DNA from: Isoperla grammatica
Taxonomy: Eukaryota > Arthropoda > Insecta > Plecoptera > Perlodidae
NCBI GenBank assembly: GCA_945910005.1
Contig: OX246746.1
Span: 21,775,095 to 21,839,094 of the forward strand
Direction: 5' to 3'
DNA: 64,000 nucleotides
Below are positions 54,401 to 63,478 of the stretch, piece by piece. Position numbers and translations under genes: made by a program. Numbering within the stretch: the first letter of the stretch is position 1; the number at the start of each line of letters is the position of its first letter. A model generated the notes under the pieces. It was given only the letters and a program-made list of their open reading frames with translations, did no database searches and had not been told where the DNA came from.

Positions 54401-57061
54401 ACTGTTTTGTAAGCCCTATCCTTTACCTCCCTACTAGTTCCCTTCAGATTTCCCATAACAAACCCTAGGGTTCTATATCCCTTCCTTACACTCTCTTGCA
54501 CTTGCTCCCCCCAACCCAAGTCTTCTGCCAATACAATCCCCAAATACTTATAGAAATACTTAAATACTACTACAAATACTTAAAGAAGTGTGTGACCCAT
54601 CTTTAGCTGTAGACCTAGGCCCTGGAAAAGCCTAAGGCCTAAGCATAGGCTTACACGTGCTATTGATGGCATAGGCTTAAGCAAAGATCGGTGCACAATA
54701 GTACGGGAATGAGCTTCCCATTAGCATTACCGGGCCATGTAAAATCATGGCGAACTTTCCCGCTCCCGGAGTTCCTTCCCGGGTGTATTGTGCACCAAGC
54801 TTTAAGGCCTACGCACAATTGGCATAGCGCAAGCGTAATGGAACGTAAGCGCAGCGCAAGAAATATGAACCAATGTTATTTACATGGCCTCGTCTCCAAC
54901 TGACACAAGAGCGCATGGCGCAGCATAACGGAGCGCAAGAGTTGGTTATATTTTATATTTTTGCGTTGTGCTTGTACGCGACTTAACGATCGACCAATAG
55001 GAATCTTGTTCCAACCAGACAGCTGTGGCCTCGTCATACTCGCTCAGTCAAATTAGTTATTGTTTTAAGTATATTATTTGACTTTCGTTTGTATCAGACT
55101 AGAGCCCTGTACCGTCTCTAGCCTTAAATTTCAATAAATAAAATAAATTAACAACAGATGTTACTTCCTCATTCTCGAGTGTGCACTGTATCAACATTAT
55201 ATAAAATGAAACTGTTTGACAAGACTTTGACTATTGCGGATGGAATTTGTAGAATGCAAGGTAGACCTAGGCCTAGAATAAAATGGATACAATATAGGCA
55301 AGCCGTTAATTTTTAATAGGCCTATATACATCTTGTTTCATGCCTGTGTATGCAGGTAAAGCCGAGTTTATGTAAAGTCACAAGGTTTTGTTATAGTCGA
55401 CTTAGTCGTATGGAATTGCAATAAGGTAGGCCTATAAGCTCTGTAGCACTGATTCAACGTTTATGGCATTTCATTGGCTTGTTATAAGCGAGTAGTGACG
55501 TTTCAACCCCTGATTGGTCCGTCACAAGGAATATGGTATTGCAATAAGAGAGTTGAACATTTTTCAACTCGCTTGTGACTACGACTAGGCCTATGACTAT
55601 TGCAATGACGAGTTTGTGTGAACCATTGTATGTGATCCCTATCTTCCAACTCGGCTTATAACTAAACCATAATCCTTGTGACTTTATATAAACCCGGCTT
55701 ACCCTAGACCGATGATAACAAGTGGCAATGTTGAATTTGTAGTCTGTCCCTAACCTCAAACCATGACGAGTGCAGACGACTAGACAGCCAAAACTTGCGT
55801 TGTGGTTGTGTACGTGAATTGTGCGTTGGCATCGGCCTTACGTTGCGCTTGCGTTGTGTTTATGCTTGCGTTATGCCAATTGTGCGTAGGGCTTAAAGCT
55901 TATTATGGTAGGCCTAAGCCTAGGCCTAACTTAGACCTAGGCCTAGACCTAGAATCAGTAAGGGAATCTAGAAATAGAATGAGGAATATGAAGTGATGAG
56001 GGTGGGTGGGTGGGTGGGAGGGAGGTTGGGATAGGTTGCCACCGGGTAGGCCTAGGCTAGTTATGGCCCATTTGCAGTTTTAAGTATTTAACATTAGGCC
56101 CTAGGCCTAGACCGCACCATTCAAAACACAATTCCCCAATTCACTGTGCCACGCATGTCCTGAACCTAAATATATTTTTATAATAAATGAGATAATCTTA
56201 GCCTGTCACTCAAATGGGCAGGTTGGTCTACCTAGGCCTATAATATTTTGCTGGTAATAAGTTGAGCATAGGCATAGGCCTAGGCCTAGCCTAGAAATAA
56301 ATGTATGAATGCAAACATCTGGAGGCCTTACCTGGAGCAGTGTTGCACAATTCGGGACAATCGTGCAACATTATATCACACCTGATAGAGCCTAGCAAGA
56401 TTAGGGCAAGGCCTAGGGCCTAGGCTATCCTTGGGCGATACCAAAAGCTTGATTCTATGCCACAGCAAACATTTCGAATACAACAATAACAGTGTTTTGT
56501 TTCAGGCAAGCGCCAATCAAAGGAAGACATAATTTGAAACAGTCTAACGGGGTCGTCACAACGCACTCATTTATTCTAAAAAACCTCAGGGAAAACAAAC
56601 ATCACGTTAAATGTAGCCTAATTTATCCATTCTTATCAGATAAGTGATGTCCAAGGATAGGCCTCGTTAAAATGTCTCGTTGTCTCTCGATTGGTGGTCT
56701 CGATAGTCGAGGTCGAGCCGTTGGAAAGTACCCGCGCTGTGGCAGAACAGCGGGAGGGCACCAATTGGATTGGATACAACAAACACGACAACAAGGTACT
56801 TCCGTTGCACGCAGTGACCAATCAGACTTTTCGCGCGAAGCGTGGTATGTTTAAATAAAAGTTATTTTTGTTTGTTGTATTCTGAATTAAAATATTCCTG
56901 TAATTTCTATACTTTGCGTAGTGAGCACGAATGTCGAATACTAGTAGCGGGCGTGTACCCAGACTATCCATTATTCGAATGCACGATTCATTTTCGTTTT
57001 GCTGTTGCTGGAGGGAGAATTTTCCCATTCTCTTACTGGGTTTCGTTCTCTTGGCCGACAT
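42309..57061 (-). CDS. SAC3D1: SAC3 domain-containing protein 1 (SAC3D1-like)
   Basis: Joining 56959-57061, 53348-53423, 51008-51184, 50303-50461, 47685-47888, 47470-47607, 43971-44160 and 42309-42458 gives about 398 residues with matching phases (1, 2, 2, 2, 2, 2, 0). It is a SAC3/GANP-family helical protein. Family signatures in order: GTCMLMCSQSEFDLRKREK (usual GTCxxMCPxxERxxRE), RAVKWYSRSAAGQ, VVYDFIFDRLRAVRQD, NEFEALYLILNLG, LMPKLPVWLACVAALHLPE with RRNALRTMSIAY. Yeast Sac3 scaffolds the TREX-2 mRNA-export complex; mammalian SAC3D1 is linked to centrosome duplication and spindle progression. The first exon and the exact C-terminus are the least certain parts. Confidence 0.85.
42459..43970. 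other. SAC3D1 intron 7
   Basis: No gene. A diverged pair of ~130-base repeats lies at 43285-43500 (AAGCAAATGATCAGAG / AAGCAAATTATCCGAG). Confidence 0.45.
43971..44160 (-). CDS. SAC3D1: SAC3D1 exon 7
   Basis: (R)NALRTMSIAYNSRNSKFPC to FNETIQP. RRxALxxMxxAYxSxxxxxP is the conserved SAC3 helix. Acceptor TTTTTCAG, donor CCA|GTAAGA, phase 0. Confidence 0.87.
44332..44970. mobile_element. TIR element with TA flanks (CCGTATTTACACGC family)
   Basis: CCGTATTTACACGCATATAAG at left, GCGTGTAAATACGG at right, TA on both sides (44330-44331, 44971-44972). GCGGCTTATAA is repeated inside. It has no transposase. Such ends recur in many animal genomes. Confidence 0.8.
44973..46015. other. SAC3D1 intron 6, nothing recognised
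   Basis: AT-rich intron without recognised features. Confidence 0.45.
46016..46299. repeat. Mariner-like MITE
   Basis: TACAGTAGAGTTCCGCGGGAG then TTTACACCA at left; GGTGTAAACTCCCGCTGACC then TCCACTGTA at right. TA edges. ends resemble 23004 and 25983 (TACAGT). Confidence 0.75.
46300..46899. other. SAC3D1 intron 6, nothing recognised
   Basis: No feature supported. The minus-strand open frame at 46384-46641 has no known motif. Confidence 0.4.
46900..47182. mobile_element. Mutator-like inverted-repeat element, 9-bp TSD
   Basis: Starts GTTGTGTGAGTAATATAGGG and ends CCCTATATTACTCACGCAAC, flanked by CACACAACT (46891-46899) and GACACAACT (47183-47191), eight of nine bases equal. Arms of about 100 bases include CGACAGTTTGTCTACC. 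Intact sister of 17073-17983. Confidence 0.82.
47470..47607 (-). CDS. SAC3D1: SAC3D1 exon 6
   Basis: (K)STMVKVSYEMSLACSNGNF then LMPKLPVWLACVAALHLPEI. It matches the GNxxRLFRLLxxLPYLxxCAV region of the family. Donor AG|GTAAAT, phase 2. Confidence 0.87.
47685..47888 (-). CDS. SAC3D1: SAC3D1 exon 5
   Basis: (K)LCEEPVAVFDSATNKKHLL to NEFEALYLILNLG and IYSFPEIR. It corresponds to the FxxLxLLYNLG segment of mammalian SAC3D1. Acceptor TCTTGAACAG, donor AA|GTAGGT. Confidence 0.88.
47889..49095. other. SAC3D1 intron 4, left part
   Basis: Contains C-runs and an ATT tract (48087-48120), then a fragment of the 39189 element near 48200-48320. Otherwise nothing recognised. Confidence 0.45.
48200..48320. 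mobile_element. Fragment of the 39189 hAT family
   Basis: GCTACCAGTCTCACTACCAA followed by AAA at 48278-48300 is identical to 39783-39805 in the 39189 element. No complete ends. Confidence 0.5.
49104..49617. mobile_element. hAT element remnant, TSD ATTGTAGG, carries BED finger
   Basis: Starts TAGGGATGAGCCGATAT and ends ATCGGCTCATCCCTA, flanked by ATTGTAGG at 49096-49103 and 49618-49625. CCGATAT / ATATCGG repeats crowd both ends. An internal minus-strand frame encodes part of a BED zinc finger. Confidence 0.92.
49151..49402 (-). pseudogene. hAT transposase N-terminal BED finger (remnant)
   Basis: From 49330: MENKRSEVWNYFSVN, then ATCTVCKTNVLRGGK and FNTSNMWE. The W-x-x-F, C-x2-C and NTSNxW pattern is that of BED-type zinc fingers at the start of hAT transposases; the two histidines expected after NTSNxW are lost as the frame leaves the domain. 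No catalytic domain remains. Confidence 0.7.
49664..50126. mobile_element. TIR element (TTACGCCAAC ends)
   Basis: TAGGGCGTTTACGCCAAC at left and GTTGGCGTAAGCACCCTTA at right. The interior has many imperfect GATCC / GAGT repeats. No transposase; no sure TSD. In SAC3D1 intron 4. Confidence 0.6.
50303..50461 (-). CDS. SAC3D1: SAC3D1 exon 4
   Basis: (V)VIKKKDVDWIVVYDFIFDRL, RAVRQDIVMQGIDI to FYAYAGY and two bases of lysine. FxxDRLRAVRQD is the most conserved SAC3 segment. Acceptor TTTGTTCTAG, donor AA|GTAAGT. Confidence 0.9.
51008..51184 (-). CDS. SAC3D1: SAC3D1 exon 3
   Basis: RKREKLLHPFEMNEDG, DRERAVKWYSRSAAGQ, then IRPAHILKQTVNYLLN. The (V/W)KxYSRSAAG and LRPxxxLxxTxxYL blocks are typical. 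Donor GT|GTATGT, phase 2. Confidence 0.88.
51185..52289. other. SAC3D1 intron 2, left part
   Basis: A C-run at about 51384-51396; a GC-richer patch at 51580-51660 without coding signal. Nothing else recognised. Confidence 0.45.
52290..53065 (-). pseudogene. Decayed LINE reverse-transcriptase fragment
   Basis: The minus strand reads a lysine-rich linker (YRKVTKKAKTLEVKRKIAK) then, in shifting frames, KSYGYDEIPPFVIKECG and GSYRPVGLSILPAFTKIFE. D(E)I(P)xxxIK and YRPxSLL are the first blocks of a non-LTR reverse transcriptase. Broken by frameshifts and cut before the active site. Confidence 0.75.
53348..53423 (-). CDS. SAC3D1: SAC3D1 exon 2 (GTC-MC motif)
   Basis: (E)SSTDDACVGLKGTCMLMCS then QSEFD and two bases of leucine. 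Acceptor TTGATTTCAG, donor TT|GTAAGT, phase 2. The SAC3D1 hallmark GTCxxMCP is present with proline replaced by serine. Confidence 0.8.
53810..54560 (-). pseudogene. Decayed LINE 3' part (CR1/L2-like C-terminus)
   Basis: Three overlapping minus-strand frames form one broken protein end: VKDRAYKTVVRPFFKYGG, LEKVQRRAARKVTGQ, LGWETLEERRRSERM, VREWNGM then WNELPKEVVECESVGLTEFR. This order is the classic C-terminal end of CR1/L2/Jockey-type LINEs. At least two frameshifts. Confidence 0.78.
54692..54796. repeat. Imperfect inverted repeat
   Basis: GGTGCACAATAGTACGGGAA and TTCCCGGGTGTATTGTGCACC at the ends, with GCCATG(TA)AAATCATGGC near the middle. Abuts the next element. Confidence 0.65.
54797..55901. 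mobile_element. TIR element with AAGCTT flanks and nested inverted repeat
   Basis: AAGCTTTAAGGCCTACGCAC with AATTGGCATA at left and TATGCCAATTGTGCGTAGGG then CTTAAAGCTT at right. AAGCTT on both sides may be a 6-bp TSD. GCGCAAGCGTAA-type repeats lie in both arms. It contains the inverted repeat 55357-55701. Confidence 0.7.
55357..55701. repeat. Inverted repeat nested in the previous element
   Basis: TAAAGCCGAGTTTATGTAAAG TCACAAGG pairs with CCTTGTGACTTTATATAAAC then CCGGCTTA. Related to 19220-19438. Confidence 0.75.
55913..56430. repeat. CCTAGGCCTA-type clusters in SAC3D1 intron 1
   Basis: Runs at 55910-55952, 56050-56110, 56230-56293 and 56395-56430 (TAAGCCTAGGCCTAAC, GACCTAGGCCTAGACC, ATAGGCCTAGGCCTAGCC, AAGGCCTAGGGCCTAGGC). 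Begins about 530 bases downstream of exon 1. Confidence 0.75.
55945..56095 (+). mobile_element. Second copy of the LINE 3' tail
   Basis: The plus strand matches the reverse complement of 53815-53930 (AGAAATAGAATGA, AAGTGATGAGGGTGGGTGGG, GGTTGCCACCGGGTAGG, GGCCCATTTGCAG). It has 11 extra bases, CCTAGGCTAGT, in the middle. Confidence 0.8.
56959..57061 (-). CDS. SAC3D1: SAC3D1 exon 1 (proposed)
   Basis: 34 codons starting MSAKRTKPSKRMGKFSLQQQ plus one base, donor G|GTACAC, phase 1, which matches exon 2. The peptide is basic then glutamine-rich and not conserved, so support is the open frame, phase and a GC-rich upstream region. Confidence 0.6.
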
Positions 57062-57582
57062 TTTTTTTTAATAATGGTCGCACGGCTTGTGCCGAAAGTG
57101 GGGGGAGGTAGCGATCTCTGCCACTGGCGAAGTAGCGTCGCCGCAGAAGTAGAAGAAAGTAAAGTAAAGTAAAGTAAAGTAAAGTAAAGTAAAGTAAAGT
57201 AAAGTAAAGTAAAGTAAAGTAAAGTAAAGTATAGTATAGTAAAGTAATGTAAAGTAAAAATTGAAAACCGCGTTCGTTATTGATTAATATGGATTTTAGT
57301 TATCAACCCTTAAAAAGTGGGGGCCCAAAAATGCAGCTTGCATATGGGCCTCGTTTTTTTGAGTTACGCTACTGACAAGAATATTCACAACTTAAAATTC
57401 GTATTCATTGCCAGTCGATTGTTGATATTTATGACGTTGCTGGCGAGGTTGCCGACCGGTGATCATAGCAATTCAGCTGATGAAGTTACATCGAGCACGC
57501 GCTGTACGGCTACAACGCTTCATGGCTACAACGTACCAGGTGTCTCAGAGTCAAAAGACGCCGTCCGCCGTCAATAGCTGTG
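57062..57582. other. SAC3D1 upstream region
   Basis: GC-richer just above exon 1 (GCGTCGCCGCAG near 57135), then an AAAGT microsatellite. Probable promoter side; no gene. Confidence 0.45.
57155..57258. repeat. (AAAGT)n microsatellite
   Basis: About 20 AAAGT units with a few ATAGT/AATGT variants near the right end, about 95 bases upstream of the proposed SAC3D1 start. Confidence 0.96.
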
Positions 57583-57590
57583 CATCTAAT

Positions 57591-58069
57591 CAGGGTGCGA
57601 ATTGACGGGGCGGGTGGGTGGGGGAGGGAATGGGGATCTTCATCCCTGGCTCTGTTTTACTGAAAGGTATTCTCGCTAGGGATGAATAAATCCCCAGCTA
57701 GCTCTGAATACCCATTTCCTCTAATATCATAATTATCAAGTGACTTTATCTCGTAACGTTAATAAATAATGCGTCAATTTACACATATTCCTAGCTAGGA
57801 AGTGTTAAAACTTAAAACTAAAAAAAAAGTTTGTGAAAGTCACTAAGATACTTAGTATCTTAGTAACTATTGGTCTTTTAATCTTCCCTTTCAAAATAAT
57901 CAGATCGCTTCTAAGCCCATTTCGAGGGCAATAACACCCCAAAAAAAGTTTGCCTCCGGCGGCTGGGGCTTTGTCCCAGATCAGTGATCACTTACTGCCC
58001 ATGTAGATACTATACTTGGGCGACCCCCCCCCCCCCCCCCCCTTCGCCAAGCCCGCAATTCGCCCCCTG
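57591..58069. mobile_element. hAT-type MITE, TSD CATCTAAT
   Basis: Starts CAGGGTGCGAATTGACGGGG and ends GCAATTCGCCCCCTG, flanked by CATCTAAT at 57583-57590 and 58070-58077. It has TGCCTCCGGCGGCTGGGGC then TTTGTCCCAGA at 57951-57980, 89 bases from the right end, and a long C-run near the end. Confidence 0.9.
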
Positions 58070-58077
58070 CATCTAAT

Positions 58078-59175
58078 CTACACACTAAGTTCTTTCGAAG
58101 TCACGATTTCTTTTGTTTTTATAAACACCATGTTGAAAGTTAAAACAGCATACGTATTTGTTTATCTTATAAAATTTAATAAAATGCATAGTTAAATCAC
58201 AACTAACAATATGAGGAGTAAAGGGAAGACGGAGGCAAATATATTTGTGTAGATATGTAATGAAAGACTTGTATAGTTAAAGCGAAAGTGTGGTATGTTA
58301 GTAAAGCCAAATTTGGAGACATTGGAAGGAAGAAAAAAAAAAAAAACAAAGTGTGTGCAATGTTCAAAATTTAGAAAGAGGATGATCATTGACGTAATCC
58401 ATTTTGAACCCTGTATAAATCCGATGAATAAACAACTTAAATGAACTGAAAGGACCGAACTGAACGGAATATTTGAAAGGAAGACTCAGAAAGGCTGACT
58501 ATCTTGGGAAAGGCGATCATACAGCTTTGAAATGGGAGTGCTAGCAGGACTAACATTTAAAACAATAATTGTTATCGAGAGCTAAATGCGGCAGTGGAAA
58601 GCTCTTCCAAAAATTGTTTTGAATACACTTTCTATAGTTCAGTTCAGTATATTATGTATTTCGCTGCACGTCGAAAAGGGTCACTTGAAACGAAATTCGT
58701 AGAAGAATAGGAAATAGTATCGAATAGGTTCGAATAGGAAGTTGTATCCATGAATTTTTCTTTGTAAAGTAGGAATGTATTTTTCAAATGTGTGTGTCTA
58801 TATAGACTGTATATTTATTTATGTTTCTATTTGCATGTGTACTTTTTAAAAATGATAGTAGGAAAAATGTACCAGTATACCACATTACAATCAAAGTTGA
58901 TTTATTAAGAAATTTGAATTTGAATTTGGAACTCTTGAGATTAAGCACGTAAAAAACAGGCATCAGATAAGACATCTACATCCCTAGCGGACATTCGGTA
59001 AACCTAGAAAACTTGTGAGTTCGACGAGCGTCCCGCCAGGAGACTTTCAGGCAGATAGTGATCTCGAAGCATCCACACACCTAACGTTCCGCGCAGTTCG
59101 TTGCAGTTAGTTGCGAAAACATTTCTTGTGTTTGTAGCAAGACAGTTAATTAAAAGAAGATTATTCTATTGCAAG
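58078..59175. other. Intergenic / possible 5' flank of a plus-strand gene
   Basis: AT-rich with no recognised element; the last 200 bases are less AT-rich and could be promoter/5'UTR. Confidence 0.4.
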
Positions 59176-59226
59176 ATGTCGGAAGATGATCATCCATGGA
59201 GAAAAATCTCCTTTGGTATTCTTAGA
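59176..59226 (+). CDS. Possible first exon of an unidentified gene
   Basis: ATG in fair context (GCAAGATGT) codes MSEDDHPWRKISFGILR and leads to a donor AGAG|GTACGTTC. I do not recognise the protein. Support: clean start, donor, less AT-rich upstream, and a CCTAGGCCTA cluster just downstream as in the three known genes. No later exon was found before 64000. Confidence 0.35.
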
Positions 59227-59293
59227 GGTACGTTCAAGTTCTTCTAAATAATCTGTAGTTTGAAATTGGTGATGAAGAAATCGTTTTCGCGTA

Positions 59294-59537
59294 GGCCTAG
59301 GCCTAGGCCCCAGCCTAGGCCTAGTTGCCTAGGTCTACCGCATTATATATAGGCCTAGCCTACGATGTATAAGGATAGACTTAGCTACGGTAGGCCTAGG
59401 CCTAGGTAGGCTTTAATGGCATAGACCTATTCTAGTTTATTATGTTTAAGATCATTCTAGAGTAGGGTAGGCTAGGCCTATGGCTGAATAGAAGATCGTA
59501 GTGAAATTGCGATTCGCAGCCTAGGCCTAGGCCTAGA
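59294..59537. repeat. CCTAGGCCTA-type cluster
   Basis: GTAGGCCTAGGCCTAGGCCC, CAGCCTAGGCCTAG, GGTAGGCCTAGGCCTAGG and CAGCCTAGGCCTAGGCCTAG in about 240 bases. Confidence 0.8.
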
Positions 59538-59893
59538 TGGATTCTAAAGATGTTGCTACCTGAAACATCAGCAACAATTTCTACAGGAATGGCAAGAAAA
59601 TCACTCATTTCAAGGAAACGCGGGTATCTCGGTATTAAATTAAGGGACTTTCTCGTACGTTATGACTCCGACAAACGTGTAAATATGTACTTGGCAATAG
59701 AAAATAAGCCGGCATGTAGGCCTATTGCAAAAGCAGGAGGATGCCAAGCTTGAAACACTTCCGGTCGGATGCGCAGCCATTACATGCACCCAACAGGAAT
59801 CTCACAAACATGGCGTCCTTACAGCTAGGCCTAGTTTGTGGGGTGCTGAGTTGGGTAATTCTCCTGTTTGGGTCCGCGGCTCATTTACACAAA
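59538..59893. other. Stretch before the foldback element
   Basis: Open frames at 59550-59753 and 59725-59961 show no known motif. Nothing supported. Confidence 0.4.
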
Positions 59894-62800
59894 TAGACCA
59901 AAACACACATGGGGAACCCTCCCCCCCCCCCTGCGGAATTTTGGAGACCTATATATTATGATAGAGTGATGAATTTGGAGTAGCATTTGACTTGTTTAGG
60001 CACCCAGGGGTGTCCAAAGGGTGAATTTTGCTGATTTTGTGACCATACATTATTATTTTACAGCCAAACCAATAACAATATTAGAAATATGATTTCAGAT
60101 CCGTGTTAAGAATCACAAAGTTAGTTTAATTCATATTTTTTGAACTCCATTATTGCCCGGAAATAAAAATTTGGATTTTGGGGCCATGTCCCTAAAATAG
60201 TCATTAAATATCCTTTTTAAGAAAATCTTCAATAATTAGTTACCGTTGTATATTTTAAGTAAAAATTAGTTGGTTGGCCACTTCTCAATTCCTGGGTGTG
60301 GCACCCAGGGGTGCCCAGAAGTTGCATTTTTCTGTTGATGTAATTATTACAATATTTTGTTACAGCTAAACCAATAAACATATTGCCAATATGATTTCAG
60401 ATTCGTATTTATAATTATAAATTTAGCTCAATCCATATTTTTTGAACTCCCATATTGCCCGGAAATCAAAATTTTGATTTTAGGGTTATGTCCCTAAAAT
60501 GGTCAAATACTACTGTTTTACAAAATATCTTCAATAATTAGGTAGCGTGATGTATTTTAAGTAAAATTTAGGGTGTTGGCTACTTTTAAAGTCGTGGGTG
60601 TTTCATCCAGGGGTGCCCAGATTTGTACTATTCTGTTTATTTTCTTTGCTATAAACTATTTTTTTTTTTAGAGCCCGTGCTGATAAGTATAACAGAGTTT
60701 TGATTCCATATCAGTGTTAAGAATGTCAAATCTAGCTTTATCCGTATTTTTATGGTTTTGAAATGTGCCCGGAAATCAAAATTTTGATTTTGAGGTAACT
60801 GTCTCCATAAGAAAACCAATGGCCGTAATTGCCATAAATCTACAATAAATTGTATACAGTGCCCCCAATTGGTATTTATAGATAAATAACCTTGTTAAAT
60901 GATCGGTTTGGATGATAGGGATGCCAAAAGGGTAAATTTGGCTGATATTGTTTTTATCATAAACGCCTTTTTTACAGCCAACAAAGTGATAAGTATTTGT
61001 TCATTCTGACTTCATATTTGTGTTTAGAATAACATGAGTTTTAATCTACTTGTATTTTAGATATTTGCATCAAAATCAAATTGATTATTCCAAAATTAAA
61101 ATTTTGATGTTGCTATAATTTCCTCAAGAACTGGTCAAAAAGTGGATTTTCCTTAGATCTTCAAAAGTTGGTATAAAGTAGACCTAATTTTTATAAACAT
61201 TTAAAACGCGGTAACTTGTCTGGTATGAGCTTTTAAAGGGGGAGGGGGGGGGGGGTTAAGATTTAATTTTGAGGTTATGCCACTATGCGTCCATAACGCT
61301 TTCATAAATCCCTAATCCCTACTTGTTACCAGGCAAATGATTGTATGCGTATGACCATGATGATTAGTTACTTGGTAGGCCTATAGAGTACTCTCAATTT
61401 GCAGTCGGTAGTGACTAGTGGTTTACTCGAGAACTAAGTAACATTGTAGATTTCGTACTTTATGTTTTTGTTTTCTCATAAATTGTAGAACTTTGTTCAT
61501 GATGGTGTGAAGTGACTGTAACACGTAACATAATGTAAACTACCTTGCTTTATCAGAGAGTGCTGGATTTCCGTTCACTTGTTTTAAATGTAACGCAAAA
61601 GACAAATATAACATAATTATTTTGAAAGTGATGTATAGTAATTTGAAATGTAGGTTTGTGTAACTAAAATATGAAATCGAGACCCAAATTAATAATTTAA
61701 AGTATGCCTGGTGCATTTGAAATCATATTACAGAACTGGAGAACAGAAGTTACGGAACAGAATTGGAGGACAATAAGAAACGAGGCAAAAAATACGCGAG
61801 TTTCAAAATTGTTTGTAAACTAAAATAAATATTATTATCTTCATAGTGTGCAATTTGTGTGGAGTGTTAAAAAGTGAAATGTTGGGCAAGGATCATTAAA
61901 AACAATTCTATTTGATACCAAGATGTGATGTGAGTGCCTAGTTTTTTTAGTGTACACGCGAAATTGAATTGCTTGTGATCTAGAAAATGTGTTAGCCATC
62001 ATGATCGATTCTTTAAAAACTATCGAAACAAATCGAGTTGGATAGAACACTGTGAAAATCTAAGTGCCCATTTTAATAGTTTAGAATATAAACTAGAAAA
62101 TGAAATGATATCTCTAGAAATGTATTGGGCACGTACTCATTACGGGGAAACGAACAAAATACTGTTAGTCAGAATCCCATTTTGCATAATACATTAAGAT
62201 AGAAATGTTGCCAACAATGAAACGTGGACGCCCATAAACATTTCACAGATTTCTGGCGATAAGATAAGCCCTGTTTCTTTTGGCCACGTTTACAACGGCC
62301 ACACACACAAGTAACAAAGGAATAAACAAGTAAAATAAAAAAAGTATAGATTATGCTGCAACCAAACCAAAATACAAACTTCTATTTATAATAATCTCAA
62401 ATCAAGATTTGATATAGTATCTCAGTCGGTTTGAGTAACTTATAAGTTTGCTTACGAAATAAAAACTTTCCGCTAAAAAAAATCAGCCAAATTCCCACTT
62501 CTGCCACCCATAAGAACCACACCGACAATTTAACAAGATTATTTATTTATAAATACTAATTGGGGGCACTGTATACAATTTATTGTAGATTTATGGTACA
62601 AAGGGTCATTGGTTTTCATTTTGGAGACAATTAGCTCAATATCAAAATTTTGATTTCAGGGCACATTTCAAAACTATAAAAATACGGATAAAAGTAAATT
62701 TAACATTCTTAACACTGATATGGAATCAAAACTCAGTTCTATTTATTCGTGGGGATCTAAAAAAAAAGTGGCCAACAACCTAATTTTCACCTAAAATATA

Positions 62801-63478
62801 TCGCGCTATCTAATTATTGAATATTGTTTGTAAAACGGTAATATTTGACCATTCATGAACCCAAAATCAAAATTTTGATTTCCGGGAAATATGGGAGTTA
62901 AAAAATATGGATTAAGATGGCTTTGTAATTATAAATACGAATCTGAAATCATATTGGCAATAGGCTATGTTTATTGGTTTAGCTGTAACAAAATATTGTA
63001 ATAATTAAATCAACAGAAAAATGCAACTTCTGGGCACCCCTGGGTGCCACACCCAGGACTTGAGAAAGGGCCAACAAACAAATTTTTGCTTAAAATACAA
63101 CGGTACCTTATTATTGAAGAATTTTTGAAAAAGGATATTTTTGACCATTTTAGGGACATGGCCTTAAAATCCAAATTTTGATTTCCGGGAAATATTGGAC
63201 TTCAAAAAATATAAATAAAACCAACTTTGTGATTCTAAACACGAATCTGAAATTACATTTGTAATTTGTTTATTGGTTTGGCTGTAAAAAAATAATGTAT
63301 GTTCACAAAATTAGCAAAATTCACCCTTTGGACACCCCTGGGTGCCACACCCACCACTGGCCATGTGGCCAACAAGTCAACTTCTACTCCAAACTCATCA
63401 CTCTATCATAATATATAGGTCTCCAAAATTCCGCAGGGGGGTGGGGGGAGGGTCTCACTAATGGTGTGTTCCGGTCTA
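59894..63478. mobile_element. Foldback-type element with ~1-kb inverted arms
   Basis: The left arm (59894-60888) and right arm (62541-63478) are reverse complements with moderate divergence, starting TAGACC(A/G)(A/G)AACACAC and sharing GCGGAATTTTGGAGACCTAT then ATATTATGATAGAGTGATGA. Each arm is made of ~300-base modules headed by CACCCAGGGGTG(T/C)CC and containing TGCCCGGAAATCAAAATTTT. Tandem modules inside long TIRs are the foldback/Galileo layout. I see no transposase in the 1.65-kb centre and no sure TSD. Confidence 0.85.
60889..62540. other. Centre of the foldback element
   Basis: Begins with a more diverged fourth module (GATAGGGATGCCAAAAGGGT, to about 61150) lacking a partner in the right arm, then a G-run at 61230-61253 and AT-rich sequence. 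No coding motif found. Confidence 0.55.

Noticed and set aside
59550..59961. Open frames between the CCTAGG cluster and the foldback element
   Set aside because: No recognised motif, and the second frame runs into the foldback arm.
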